64,000 bases of DNA, taken from NCBI GenBank assembly GCA_964351495.1, contig CAYGOC010000004.1, positions 39,381 to 103,380 of the forward strand, in the 5' to 3' direction. This DNA comes from CAYGOC01 sp964351495 (GTDB lineage Bacteria > Chlamydiota > Chlamydiia > Chlamydiales > SM23-39). Positions 7,470 to 15,950 of this stretch are shown in pieces. Numbering within the stretch: position 1 is the first letter of the stretch; every line of letters starts with the position of its first letter. The position numbers and the translations under genes are program-made. The notes below the pieces were generated by a model. That model saw only the letters and a list, made by a program, of their open reading frames with translations. It was not told where the DNA came from and ran no database searches.

Positions 7470-10193
7470 ATGAATCCAGATAATCGTAAAAAGCCCGAAA
7501 AGAAAGGTTTTCCAGGAGGATTTTTCTTTTTAATTTTAATAGCTATGGTAGTTTTACTTACCTTTCAGTCGGCTTCTTCTGACAAGTCAGGTAGAGTCTC
7601 TTTTAGCCATCAGCTAGAGCATCTTGTTAACTTAGACTTGATCCACCCCGAGGAGAGTAAAAAGACTTCCTTAAACGACAACCTAGTTACTTTTAGCGGT
7701 AGGTTTAAAGAACAAGAATCAGAAGAGGGGCAAGATAAGATTCGATATTTGGGTCTTCTTCAAAAAAACCATCAGCTTTCTAAGGAGAAGGACACCCTAT
7801 TTGAAAGCTTAGAAAAAGGGGAAGAGGGAGCCAAGCAGTCTGCTCTTTTCTTTTTAAGAATTACCGGTTTTTCTGTTCCAAGCACGGGATATTCTGTAGT
7901 AGGCGCTATGTATAACACGGCCGATAGGTCCAATGAAATTGTACTAAAAAAGGCTCCTGATGATTTTATTTCTCTTTCTAGTATAGAGAAAGAGTATAAA
8001 CAGCTTTCGAGTAGCTCTTCTACGGAAGAGCTCTCTTCTTTTGAGGGGGAGCTTGTAAATTTGGTTCGTCTTTTTCAATCACCTACTTTAGGGATAGGCA
8101 ATGAGGAGATAAAAAAAGAAATTAAAGAGCTGGAAGGAAGGCTTTCCAGTGGAAAAAATCTAAGCTCTTCTTCAGAAAAACTGTCTCTTTACGGAACTGT
8201 TTTAGCTTCTCTTTCTGATGTAGCAAAAAGGCTAGATAGGTCAGAAGAGGGGGTTAGGCTTCTAGGTTTGAGGTCGGTCCGCTCTTACGTTGAGAATATA
8301 GATCAGTATGAGACCATTTCGGAAGAGTTAAAAACAAACAGTGCTCTTTTGGCCAAAGCAAGGCAAAAAGTTACGAATGTGATTTGGTTTTTTAATAATC
8401 AAGAGCTCTCTACTACTGCTTTAGAAAAGCAGGATCCGGAGACCTATCTTCACTGGTACAGCTCTGCAATAGCTGAATGGAATAATTTTTCTAAAAACAA
8501 GGGGCTAGCCTTCAAAGCTCCCGACCAGCCAAGAAATACCGTATTAGAAAAAAGATTTAAAAGTCAGGAGCCCTCTCCCAACTACTTGGGCTACTTGTTT
8601 ACCTTTCTCCCTGTTTTGATTCTTCTTTTCTTGCTGTATTTTGTATTTTCAAGACAGATGAAAGGGGTGGGATCTGGCGCTATGAACTTTGGGAAATCTC
8701 CTGCGAAGCTGCTTACCAAAGAGGCTAATAAGGTGACCTTTAAAGATGTAGCCGGGGCAGAAGAGGCAAAGGAAGAATTAAAAGAGATCGTAGATTTTTT
8801 AAAGGATCCTTCTAAATTCACAGCCTTAGGAGCTAGAATTCCAAAAGGAGTTTTACTCGTGGGTTCTCCGGGAACAGGAAAGACGCTTGTTGCTAAAGCA
8901 GTTGCTGGGGAAGCAAATCGTCCTTTCTTCTCCATATCCGGCTCTGATTTTGTAGAAATGTTTGTGGGTGTAGGCGCCTCTCGTATTCGAGATATGTTTG
9001 ATCAAGCGAAAAAAAATGCTCCTTGCATCATTTTTATGGATGAAATAGACGCTGTAGGAAGGCATAGAGGAGCCGGAATAGGTGGGGGGCATGATGAAAG
9101 AGAGCAGACCCTAAACCAGCTTTTAGTGGAAATGGATGGGTTTGATACAAGAGAAGGGGTTATTTTAATGGCCGCTACCAATAGACCCGATATTTTAGAT
9201 AAAGCTCTTTTAAGGCCGGGAAGATTTGATAGGAGAGTGGTTTTAGACCTTCCTGATGTAAAGGGGAGATTTGAGATCTTAAAGGTGCATGCAAGAAAGA
9301 TTAAGATAGATGGTAAAGTGGAGCTGATGGATATTGCTAGAAATACGCCGGGGGCTTCGGGCGCTGATTTAGAAAACATTATGAATGAAGCGGCTCTTTT
9401 AGCAGCCAGAAGAGGAAAAACATCTGTTACTCAATCTGAGGTAAAAGAAGCTTGTGATAAGGTTCGCTTTGGAAAAGAGAGAAGAAGCCTCGAGATGGAT
9501 GAAGAAGAGAGGAAAAGAACCGCTTACCATGAAGCGGGGCATGCTATAGTAGGACTTATTGTAGAAAACTCTGATCCTGTAGATAAAGTGACGATCATTC
9601 CAAGAGGAATGTCTTTAGGGGCCACCCATTTCATGCCCAAGAAAAACCGTTTAGGATATTGGAAAAAAGAGGCCTTAGATTTTTTAGCCGTCTTAATGGG
9701 AGGGAGAGCTGCGGAAGAAGTTTTTGTAAAAGATACCTCTTCCGGAGCGCAGCAGGATATTATGCAAGCCACTCATCTTGCCAGAAGTATGGTTTGCGAG
9801 TGGGGGATGAGCGATATTTTGGGGCTTGTCTCTTACGATGAAAGAAGTGAATCGGGCCAATACCTTGGTATGAAAAGCTATCAAGAAAAAGTCTACTCAG
9901 AAGAGACCGCTAAAAAAATAGACCAAGAGATCTACACCCTTTTGGAAGCAGCGCATAAGCAAGCTATAAAAATTGTAGAAGAGAACGGAGAGAAGGTAGA
10001 GCTTATGGTTTCTATGCTCATGGAGTTTGAGACATTAGATGCAGAAGATGTAAAGGCTATCATGAATGGAAGCTGGGATACAGAAAAGAAAAGAGAGCGT
10101 CTGCAGGAAGAAAAAAGACTCTATGGAAAAACGCCCCCTCCCCCTCCTAAAATGGAGAAGGAAGGGCCTACTTTAGAACCGGGTGTTTCTTAA
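7470..10193 (+). CDS. ftsH: ATP-dependent zinc metalloprotease FtsH
   Basis: 907 aa, longer than the roughly 640 aa of E. coli FtsH because of a very large periplasmic domain (about residues 40-370) between the two transmembrane helices (about 15-33 and 372-393). This elongation is characteristic of chlamydial FtsH. Visible motifs: Walker A GSPGTGKT near 464, Walker B FMDEIDAVGR, the second region of homology ending GRFDRRV, and the zinc site HEAGH near 687. It degrades membrane and short-lived proteins. The gene ends 3 bp before the convergent pnp. I saw no clear Shine-Dalgarno; a CTTAA/TTAAG inverted repeat precedes the ATG. Confidence 0.96.
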   Translation: MNPDNRKKPEKKGFPGGFFFLILIAMVVLLTFQSASSDKSGRVSFSHQLEHLVNLDLIHPEESKKTSLNDNLVTFSGRFKEQESEEGQDKIRYLGLLQKNHQLSKEKDTLFESLEKGEEGAKQSALFFLRITGFSVPSTGYSVVGAMYNTADRSNEIVLKKAPDDFISLSSIEKEYKQLSSSSSTEELSSFEGELVNLVRLFQSPTLGIGNEEIKKEIKELEGRLSSGKNLSSSSEKLSLYGTVLASLSDVAKRLDRSEEGVRLLGLRSVRSYVENIDQYETISEELKTNSALLAKARQKVTNVIWFFNNQELSTTALEKQDPETYLHWYSSAIAEWNNFSKNKGLAFKAPDQPRNTVLEKRFKSQEPSPNYLGYLFTFLPVLILLFLLYFVFSRQMKGVGSGAMNFGKSPAKLLTKEANKVTFKDVAGAEEAKEELKEIVDFLKDPSKFTALGARIPKGVLLVGSPGTGKTLVAKAVAGEANRPFFSISGSDFVEMFVGVGASRIRDMFDQAKKNAPCIIFMDEIDAVGRHRGAGIGGGHDEREQTLNQLLVEMDGFDTREGVILMAATNRPDILDKALLRPGRFDRRVVLDLPDVKGRFEILKVHARKIKIDGKVELMDIARNTPGASGADLENIMNEAALLAARRGKTSVTQSEVKEACDKVRFGKERRSLEMDEEERKRTAYHEAGHAIVGLIVENSDPVDKVTIIPRGMSLGATHFMPKKNRLGYWKKEALDFLAVLMGGRAAEEVFVKDTSSGAQQDIMQATHLARSMVCEWGMSDILGLVSYDERSESGQYLGMKSYQEKVYSEETAKKIDQEIYTLLEAAHKQAIKIVEENGEKVELMVSMLMEFETLDAEDVKAIMNGSWDTEKKRERLQEEKRLYGKTPPPPPKMEKEGPTLEPGVS

Positions 10194-10196
10194 AAC

Positions 10197-12311
10197 TTAG
10201 ACTTCAGCTGGGTTGGAAATAAGAACTTTATGACTTAACTGGATTCCTTTTTCTGTGATGTCTGTCACTTTTACTTCTAAAGGATCTCCTACTTTGTACA
10301 TTTTCTTCAGTTCTTCTTCTCCTTGAATCCTAGAATGAGATATTTGCGAGATATGGCAAAGACCTTCTTTTCCCGGAAGTATCTCTACAAAAAGGCCAAA
10401 AGAGACGATAGAAGTAATTTTTCCCTTATAGACTTTCCCTTTTTCTGCCTCTGCAGTAAGTCCCAGTACAATTTCTTTAGCTCTTGCCATAGATTCAGGA
10501 TTATTGGAAGCGATGCTCACAATTCCATCATCATTGATATTAATATCCACTCCCGTTTCTTCTACAATAGCTCGGATCTGTTTTCCTCCAGGACCGATTA
10601 TTATAGCGATTTTATTAGGGTTAATTTGGATTCTTTCTATCCTAGGAGCATGAGAAGAAAGATCTTTTTTCGAAGAAGAAAGGATCTTTAACATTTCTTT
10701 TAAGATATGAATTCTTCCCTCTTTTGCTTGGAAAAGAGCCTCTTTCATAATAGAATGCGTAATTCCCTCTACTTTTATATCCATTTGAAAGGCGGTAATC
10801 CCTTTCTCATCTCCGGCAATTTTAAAATCCATATCACCTAAGGCATCTTCTACACCCAGGATGTCTGATAAAATCTCAAAGCGATTATCTTCCAAGATAA
10901 GTCCCATAGCGATTCCGGCTACCGGTCTTTTAATTGGAATTCCTGCATCCATCATACAAAGACATCCCCCGCAAACCGAAGCCATAGAAGAAGATCCGTT
11001 TGATTCTGTAATGTTAGATTCTACTCGAATCACGTAAGGAAATTCTTCTTCTTTAGGTAGGATAGCTTCTAAAGCTCTCTCTGCAAGTTTTCCATGACCT
11101 ACCTCTCGTCTTCCCGGAGGACCCATTCTTCCTACTTCTCCTACAGAAAAAGGAGGGAAGAAATATTGTAGATAAAAACGCTCTGCGCCTTCTCCTGAAA
11201 GATTCTCAAAGCGCTGCCCCATGGTTTCTCCTCCTAAAGTACATACAGCAATACTTTGGGTCTCTCCTCTAGTAAAAAGAGCACTTCCATGTGTTCTTGG
11301 GAAAAGAGAGTGTTTTCCGGATATAGGGCGAATGTCTGTGGTTTTTCTGCCATCTACCCGGATCTTTTTCTCTAAGATTTGTTCTCTCATTATCTGAGCG
11401 CGAATCTTTTTGTAAGCAAGCATCACTTCTTTTGCATCATACTTCGCTTCTTCAGTAGAGGGGCTCAAACTATCTATTAGAGTCTTTTCGATTTCTGCAA
11501 GAGCTTTTTCCCTTTCTTGCTTATCTGCGATTTGAAAGGCCTTTTTTAAAAGAGCCTGGGTAAGATTTTTGGCTTCTTCCATAAGAGAAGGGGGAAGTTT
11601 TTTTAATGAGGTAGAGGCTTTTGGTTTTCCTACCTCTTTTGCAAAAGCATCAATTCCTTGGCAGATCTTCTGAATAGCTTTATGTCCTAGTTCAATCGCT
11701 TCTAAAACTTCTTCTTCCGTTAAAAAATCACAGAAACCTTCAATCATCAAAATAGCCTCTTCAGTTCCTGCTAAAACGAGGTCCAGTTCAGATGTTTTTA
11801 GTTGTTCGTCGCTAGGGTTTACTACCCATTTATTTTCGATTCTACCTACCCTTACAGCTCCAATACTCTTTTTAAAAGGAATGTCAGAGATAGAAAGAGC
11901 ACAAGAAGTTGCGCAAATAGCTAAAACATCCGGCTTGTTTGCAGGATCAAAAGAGTAGACGTAGGCTAAAAGCTGCACATCATGGTAATATCCTTCTTCA
12001 AAAAGAGGACGAATAGGACGGTCTATAAATCTACTTACCAAAATTTCTCTGGTTGTGGGTCTCCCTTCTCTTTTGATGAACCCGCCCAAAGTTTTTCCGG
12101 CAGAAGAAAATTTTTCCTGATAGTCAACTCGAAGAGGTAAAAAATCAATTCCTTCCAAAGGTTGAGCAGAAGCGCAAGCTGTGGCTAAAATGGAGGTTTC
12201 TCCAGAGTGGAGCATGACAGAACCCCCGGCTTGGCGAGCTATAACGCCTGTTTCTAAAATAATTTCTTTATCTTCCAAAGAAATTATATGTTTATGTTGT
12301 TTTGAATGCAT
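10197..12311 (-). CDS. pnp: polyribonucleotide nucleotidyltransferase (PNPase)
   Basis: 704 aa. Two RNase PH-like domains (about 12-230 and 310-545) are separated by an all-alpha linker. A KH domain follows (IERIQINPNKIAIIIGPGGK, about 560-615) and then an S1 domain (KGKVYKGKITSIVSFGLFVEIL, about 620-690). It degrades RNA 3'-5' by phosphorolysis and is the core exonuclease in bacterial mRNA decay. GGAG sits 7 nt upstream of the ATG. It lies downstream of rpsO on the same strand, the classic rpsO-pnp arrangement, with a structured 155-nt spacer. Confidence 0.97.
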   Translation of the reverse strand: MHSKQHKHIISLEDKEIILETGVIARQAGGSVMLHSGETSILATACASAQPLEGIDFLPLRVDYQEKFSSAGKTLGGFIKREGRPTTREILVSRFIDRPIRPLFEEGYYHDVQLLAYVYSFDPANKPDVLAICATSCALSISDIPFKKSIGAVRVGRIENKWVVNPSDEQLKTSELDLVLAGTEEAILMIEGFCDFLTEEEVLEAIELGHKAIQKICQGIDAFAKEVGKPKASTSLKKLPPSLMEEAKNLTQALLKKAFQIADKQEREKALAEIEKTLIDSLSPSTEEAKYDAKEVMLAYKKIRAQIMREQILEKKIRVDGRKTTDIRPISGKHSLFPRTHGSALFTRGETQSIAVCTLGGETMGQRFENLSGEGAERFYLQYFFPPFSVGEVGRMGPPGRREVGHGKLAERALEAILPKEEEFPYVIRVESNITESNGSSSMASVCGGCLCMMDAGIPIKRPVAGIAMGLILEDNRFEILSDILGVEDALGDMDFKIAGDEKGITAFQMDIKVEGITHSIMKEALFQAKEGRIHILKEMLKILSSSKKDLSSHAPRIERIQINPNKIAIIIGPGGKQIRAIVEETGVDININDDGIVSIASNNPESMARAKEIVLGLTAEAEKGKVYKGKITSIVSFGLFVEILPGKEGLCHISQISHSRIQGEEELKKMYKVGDPLEVKVTDITEKGIQLSHKVLISNPAEV

Positions 12312-12336
12312 ACGTGATTCTCCTTGAATTTGAAGG

Positions 12337-12448
12337 AGCTTTTTCAGAAAAAACCCAATTGAGAAGAAATAGAAAGCAGAAAGGAACCCTTGAAAAACAA
12401 GGACTCGTCTCTGTCCTCTATCCTATACATATGAGGTTCTGAAAGAGC
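12337..12448 (-). promoter_or_regulatory. structured rpsO-pnp intergenic leader (possible RNase III-type autoregulatory hairpin)
   Basis: In the rpsO-pnp spacer, 12437-12448 and 12337-12349 (minus-strand GCTCTTTCAGAA and TTCTGAAAAAGCT) can pair with one mismatch, enclosing smaller hairpins CCTTG-AAAAA-CAAGG (12388-12402) and AGGAC/GTCCT just beside it. In E. coli a long hairpin in the equivalent place is cut by RNase III to start PNPase autoregulation. Assigning that role here is inference. Confidence 0.4.
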
Positions 12449-12466
12449 CCTGTTATAAAAAATGGT

Positions 12467-12736
12467 TTACTTACGGAGCTTCAAACGAGTTAAAAGCGTT
12501 TGATATCTTTTTGTATCCGTAGAGTTTAAATAATCTAGTAGCTTTCTTCTTTGCCCTACGAGTTTTAAAAGGGCAAGCCTAGAAGCTTGATCTTTAGGAG
12601 AGAGCTTTAAATGTTCTGTAAGCTCTAAGATTCTTTCTGTTAAAATAGCAATTTGAACGTCCGCAGAGCCTGTATCTTTTTCATGCAGCTGAAATTTTTT
12701 CGTGATCTCTTCTTTGGTTCCTTTATCTAAAGACAT
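12467..12736 (-). CDS. rpsO: 30S ribosomal protein S15
   Basis: 89 aa from MSLDKGTKEE, the usual length. An ATG three codons upstream (12745) is in frame, but it directly abuts the GGGAG sequence that serves as ribosome-binding site for the 12736 start. Family blocks FQLHEKDTGSADVQIAILTERI and the C-terminal LVGQRRKLLDYL are present. S15 is a primary binder of 16S rRNA in the 30S platform. Transcribed ahead of pnp. Confidence 0.96.
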   Translation of the reverse strand: MSLDKGTKEEITKKFQLHEKDTGSADVQIAILTERILELTEHLKLSPKDQASRLALLKLVGQRRKLLDYLNSTDTKRYQTLLTRLKLRK

Positions 12737-12770
12737 GGAAGGCATCTCCCTTTAATATTCCAAAAACAAT

Positions 12771-12799
12771 ATTCTACCGAAAAAGGGCGAATAGATCAA
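12771..12799 (-). promoter_or_regulatory. predicted sigma66/sigma70-type promoter of rpsO-pnp
   Basis: On the minus strand TTGATC (12799-12794) and TAGAAT (12776-12771) are separated by 17 nt, and about 35 nt precede the rpsO ATG. Confidence 0.6.
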
Positions 12800-12891
12800 G
12801 CAAATCATCCTTTAAGGACTTAAAATAAAGGCGTTTCTAGACACCTTTAAAGGATTTTGGGTAGAATAACCCTAAAAATATAAGGCGTTTC

Positions 12892-13413
12892 ATGAACATT
12901 CAAGAAAAATCTTTACAAAGAGAAAGAGATATTCATTTTATGCAAGCAGCCTTAAAAGAGGCTAAAAAAGCCTTTTCTGAAGGAGAGGTGCCTGTTGGGT
13001 CTGTTTTGGTTGTGGAAGATACAATAGTGGCTAAAGGGCGTAATCAGGTGGAGCTTTTGCAAGATGCAACGGCTCATGCAGAGATGTTATGTCTTTCTTC
13101 TGCAAGCAGTTATTTTCAGGATTGGCGATATGAAGGGGCTACTCTTTATTCTACTTTGGAGCCTTGTCCTATGTGTGCCGGAGCTCTTTTTTCTTGTAGG
13201 GTAAAGAGGGTAGTTTGGGGGGCGCCTGATATTCGTCTCGGAGCTAATGGGAGTTTTATAGATCTGTTTTCTATGAAACACCCCATGTGGAAGATAGAAA
13301 TAGAAGGGTTTGTTTTAGAGGCGGAAGCCTCTTTTTTAATGAAGGAGTTTTTTTATCAAAGAAGAGAAAAAGGAAGACAAGAAAAAAAAGCAGTTTTGTC
13401 AGAGCCTAATTGA
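12892..13413 (+). CDS. tadA: tRNA-specific adenosine deaminase TadA
   Basis: 173 aa. CDA-fold motifs: HAE at 62-64 and PCPMC at 91-95, giving zinc ligands H62, C92 and C95 and the proton-shuttling E64. It deaminates A34 to inosine in the wobble position of tRNA-Arg(ACG). The N-terminal helix region EVPVGSVLV and the 3' KAxxGA-like RLGANG segment also fit. The gene diverges from rpsO; the C-terminal ~20 codons overlap the start region of the next small ORF in another frame. Confidence 0.93.
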   Translation: MNIQEKSLQRERDIHFMQAALKEAKKAFSEGEVPVGSVLVVEDTIVAKGRNQVELLQDATAHAEMLCLSSASSYFQDWRYEGATLYSTLEPCPMCAGALFSCRVKRVVWGAPDIRLGANGSFIDLFSMKHPMWKIEIEGFVLEAEASFLMKEFFYQRREKGRQEKKAVLSEPN

Positions 13414-13600
13414 AGAGCAAAAAAAGAAAGTTTTTGCGGTAGCCAGAAGAAAAGTTGCCTATGTAACCGAAGAAGATATTTTACAGNNNNNNNNNNACTT
13501 TGTAGAGCTGGAAGAGAGTCCTGAGTTTCGCTACGAAGAAGGAATTTTGGCGGGAATGCAAATTTTAGAGAAAGCCCTGGAGCAAGAAGGGTTCTTTTAA
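13355..13600 (+). CDS. small conserved chlamydial hypothetical protein, interrupted by a 10-N gap; start probably ATC
   Basis: A reading frame different from tadA runs to TAA at 13598-13600 and stays in frame across the N gap. It translates to IEEQKKKVFAVARRKVAYVT before the gap and ELEESPEFRYEEGILAGMQI after it, about 81 codons. It has no ATG, GTG or TTG: stops at 13337 and 13340 close the frame, and the first codon with an SD (AAGGAG at 13342-13347, 7-nt spacer) is ATC at 13355. The position after tadA matches a small hypothetical in Chlamydia. Function unknown. Alternatives are a sequencing error that hides the true start or a start within the gap. Confidence 0.6.
   Translation: MKEEKKEDKKKKQFCQSLIEEQKKKVFAVARRKVAYVTEEDILQXXXXFVELEESPEFRYEEGILAGMQILEKALEQEGFF
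13487..13496. other. assembly gap (10 N)
   Basis: Ten undetermined bases inside the small ORF after tadA. The frame is preserved across the run if the length is true. Confidence 0.99.
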
Positions 13601-14364
13601 AGGTCTTTTTTGCGAGAGCGAAAATCGTAGATTTGGCATCCCTTTCGTTTTTTTCGGAAAAAGTAGGTTATTTCTATTAATTTTTTTTCTGTTTTATGAA
13701 ATTTAGGAAAAATTCCCAAGCGTCCCCAGCCTATAAGGGCGTATAGGTATCCAAAAAGAGTGCAGCCAAAATAGAAAAGAGCTTCGATATACTTTTCTTC
13801 AAAGATATCAAAGATTATAGCGGGGAAGAAGATCCAATTAAAAAGAGAAGAGGCTCTAAAGGGAATTCGGAAGAATAAAAACAGGCGGGTATTTGGGTGA
13901 AGCATAATCCAGGCCAAAGACAAACCATACAGGGGGCCTGTAAAATTAGAAAAAGAGAGAAAAGGAAAAAAAGAGACCAAAACAGGAAGAGTAAAAAGAA
14001 AGCCTAATAAGGCACTACCTATATATAGCATTAAGAAGGAAAAAAACCCTTTCACTTGAGAAAGGGATAAAGCCATAAACCGAAGCACATAAAACTTAAT
14101 AAAAAAAGAAAACAAAAACCCGAAAGAAATAGAGCCTTCCGGGGAATCAAATAAGAAAAATGTAAAAATTTTCCACCACTTGTTTTCTTGTAGTCCCTTC
14201 CAAGAAACAGAAAGAATAGGATACAGCGTTTTTTCCGCAAAATGGGGAAAGAAGCAGTCAAAAAATAAATACCCCCCAGAGGTAAAGGCAAAACCGGCTA
14301 AGAAAACCAGTAAAAAACCTTTTGCATTAGAAAAGAAAGAGCGTAGAACTTTTTTGAAAATCAT
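13597..14364 (-). CDS. rhomboid-like membrane protein, apparently lacking both catalytic residues
   Basis: 255 aa with about six hydrophobic helices. The fourth-helix region NFTGPLYGLSLAWIMLHPN lines up with the rhomboid active-site block (GASGAxYGLLxAxxxLxPN). The sixth-helix region FYFGCTLFGYLYAL lines up with AHLGGxLFGYLY. In this alignment the nucleophile Ser becomes Thr and the catalytic His becomes Tyr, so it would be an inactive rhomboid (pseudoprotease). The alignment was done by eye. The 3' end overlaps the convergent small ORF by 4 bp. Confidence 0.65.
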   Translation of the reverse strand: MIFKKVLRSFFSNAKGFLLVFLAGFAFTSGGYLFFDCFFPHFAEKTLYPILSVSWKGLQENKWWKIFTFFLFDSPEGSISFGFLFSFFIKFYVLRFMALSLSQVKGFFSFLMLYIGSALLGFLFTLPVLVSFFPFLSFSNFTGPLYGLSLAWIMLHPNTRLFLFFRIPFRASSLFNWIFFPAIIFDIFEEKYIEALFYFGCTLFGYLYALIGWGRLGIFPKFHKTEKKLIEITYFFRKKRKGCQIYDFRSRKKDL

Positions 14365-14475
14365 AGAGAAAGGATAACAGAGAATAGGCTTTATAGTCTA
14401 GTTTACGCCCGCTCTTAAGATAAAAAAAATTAGAGAAAACGACCAAGTAGAGGTTTCCTTAGAAAATAGAATTGC

Positions 14476-14505
14476 TTGCAGTTTTTATCAAAAACCAGCT
14501 ATCCT
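14476..14505 (+). promoter_or_regulatory. predicted promoter of rpmE
   Basis: TTGCAG (14476-14481) and TATCCT (14500-14505) with an 18-nt spacer, 39 nt upstream of the rpmE ATG. Confidence 0.45.
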
Positions 14506-14544
14506 TCCTCTCATGAAAAACAAACTCTTCCTTAAGGTTATTAT

Positions 14545-14871
14545 ATGAAAAAGAAAGACACACATCCTTTTTATCAAGAAGTTCTTTTTATAGACTCTTC
14601 CACTGGTACTAAATTTTTGATTGGCTCTACGTTATCTTCTAAAGAAAAAGAAGTTTTTGAAGGGAAAGAATATCCCGTTTGTAGAGTTTCTATTTCTTCT
14701 GCTTCTCATCCGTTTTTTACAGGCAGCAAGCAGCTTATCGATTCAGAAGGAAGAGTAGATAAGTTCACAAAGCGATACAAAAGAAAACAAGAAGCGATCT
14801 CCTCTGAGCAAGAGAAGCAAGAGCAAGAAAAAGAAAGACAGAAAGCACAAAAAAAGAAAAAGAAGAAGTAA
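14545..14871 (+). CDS. rpmE: 50S ribosomal protein L31 (type B)
   Basis: 108 aa. KKDTHPFYQEVLFIDSSTGTKFLIGSTL and the block SHPFFTGSKQLIDSEGRVDKFTKRY are diagnostic for L31. The zinc-binding CxxC of type A is absent, so this is type B, with a highly charged Lys/Gln/Glu C-terminal tail (about 85-108) as in chlamydial L31. AAGG lies 7 nt before the ATG. It is followed 12 bp later by prfA, the same order as in Chlamydia. Confidence 0.92.
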   Translation: MKKKDTHPFYQEVLFIDSSTGTKFLIGSTLSSKEKEVFEGKEYPVCRVSISSASHPFFTGSKQLIDSEGRVDKFTKRYKRKQEAISSEQEKQEQEKERQKAQKKKKKK

Positions 14872-14883
14872 CCTCTTTTTTTC

Positions 14884-15948
14884 ATGGAAGAAAAAATTGC
14901 AAAGCTTTTGAGGCGGTGCCAAGAAGTAGAAAACGAGGTTAGCGCTCCAGAGGCTTTGTCCGATCCTAAACTCTATAAGAAACTTTCTCAAGAATATTCC
15001 TATCTTTTAGACGTAAAGCAAGCTTTTGAAAAGAAGGAAAGTCTAGAAAAGGAAATTCGAGACTCCAAAGAGCTTCTTCGGGAAGAGAAAGAAGAAGAGA
15101 TGCTCTCCTTTTTACAGGAAGAGATCTCTTTAAGAGAAGAAGAGCTCAAAAAAGTATCCCAAGAGTTAGAAATTTTATTAGTTCCTCCCGATCCTAGAGA
15201 TAACTGTAACGTTATTTTAGAGCTAAGAGCGGGGACAGGGGGAGAAGAAGCGAGCCTTTTTGTTGCTGATTGCGCTCGGATGTATAAAAACTATGCAGCA
15301 AAAAACAAATGGGAAGTGGAACCTCTTTCTGCTACTGAGTCAGGGCAAGGAGGATATAAAGAATATATATTTGCGGTAAGTGGAAAAAATGTATTTCGGT
15401 TTATGCAGTATGAGGCGGGTACTCATAGAGTGCAAAGAGTTCCTGAAACCGAATCGCAAGGTAGGGTTCATACTTCTGCCATCACTGTGGCTGTATTGCC
15501 GGAAGCTTCGGAAGAGGAGAAGGTGGACATCAAAGAGGCAGACCTTCGTATTGAGACCTATCGGGCTTCAGGAGCAGGGGGGCAGCATGTAAATACTACC
15601 GACTCTGCGGTCAGAATTATTCACATTCCTACAAACACCGTAGTTACTTGCCAGCAAGAGAGATCTCAGCATAAAAACCGAGAAAAAGCGATGCGTCTTT
15701 TGCAGGTAAAGATTGTAGAAGCTGAAAGGGAGAAGCAGGAAAAGGAAGTATCTGCTCTTCGTTCTTCTCAAGTGGGGACAGGAGATCGCTCTGGCAGAAT
15801 CCGCACCTATAATTTCCCCCAAAATAGGGTAACCGATCATAGGATCCATCTTACTTTGTATAACTTAGATAAAGTATTAGAGGGAGATCTTTCTGAAATA
15901 ACGCAGACTTTAGTCTCTTTTTTTCACCAACAAAAACTTAGCTCATAA
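14884..15948 (+). CDS. prfA: peptide chain release factor 1
   Basis: 354 aa. The GGQ motif in SGAGGQHVNTTDSAVRI (about 230-246) catalyses peptidyl-tRNA hydrolysis, and the RF1 anticodon-like region PETESQGRVHTS lies upstream. It terminates translation at UAA/UAG. The next gene, prmC, which methylates the GGQ glutamine, starts 2 bp downstream, a functional operon pairing. Confidence 0.97.
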   Translation: MEEKIAKLLRRCQEVENEVSAPEALSDPKLYKKLSQEYSYLLDVKQAFEKKESLEKEIRDSKELLREEKEEEMLSFLQEEISLREEELKKVSQELEILLVPPDPRDNCNVILELRAGTGGEEASLFVADCARMYKNYAAKNKWEVEPLSATESGQGGYKEYIFAVSGKNVFRFMQYEAGTHRVQRVPETESQGRVHTSAITVAVLPEASEEEKVDIKEADLRIETYRASGAGGQHVNTTDSAVRIIHIPTNTVVTCQQERSQHKNREKAMRLLQVKIVEAEREKQEKEVSALRSSQVGTGDRSGRIRTYNFPQNRVTDHRIHLTLYNLDKVLEGDLSEITQTLVSFFHQQKLSS

Positions 15949-15950
15949 AA

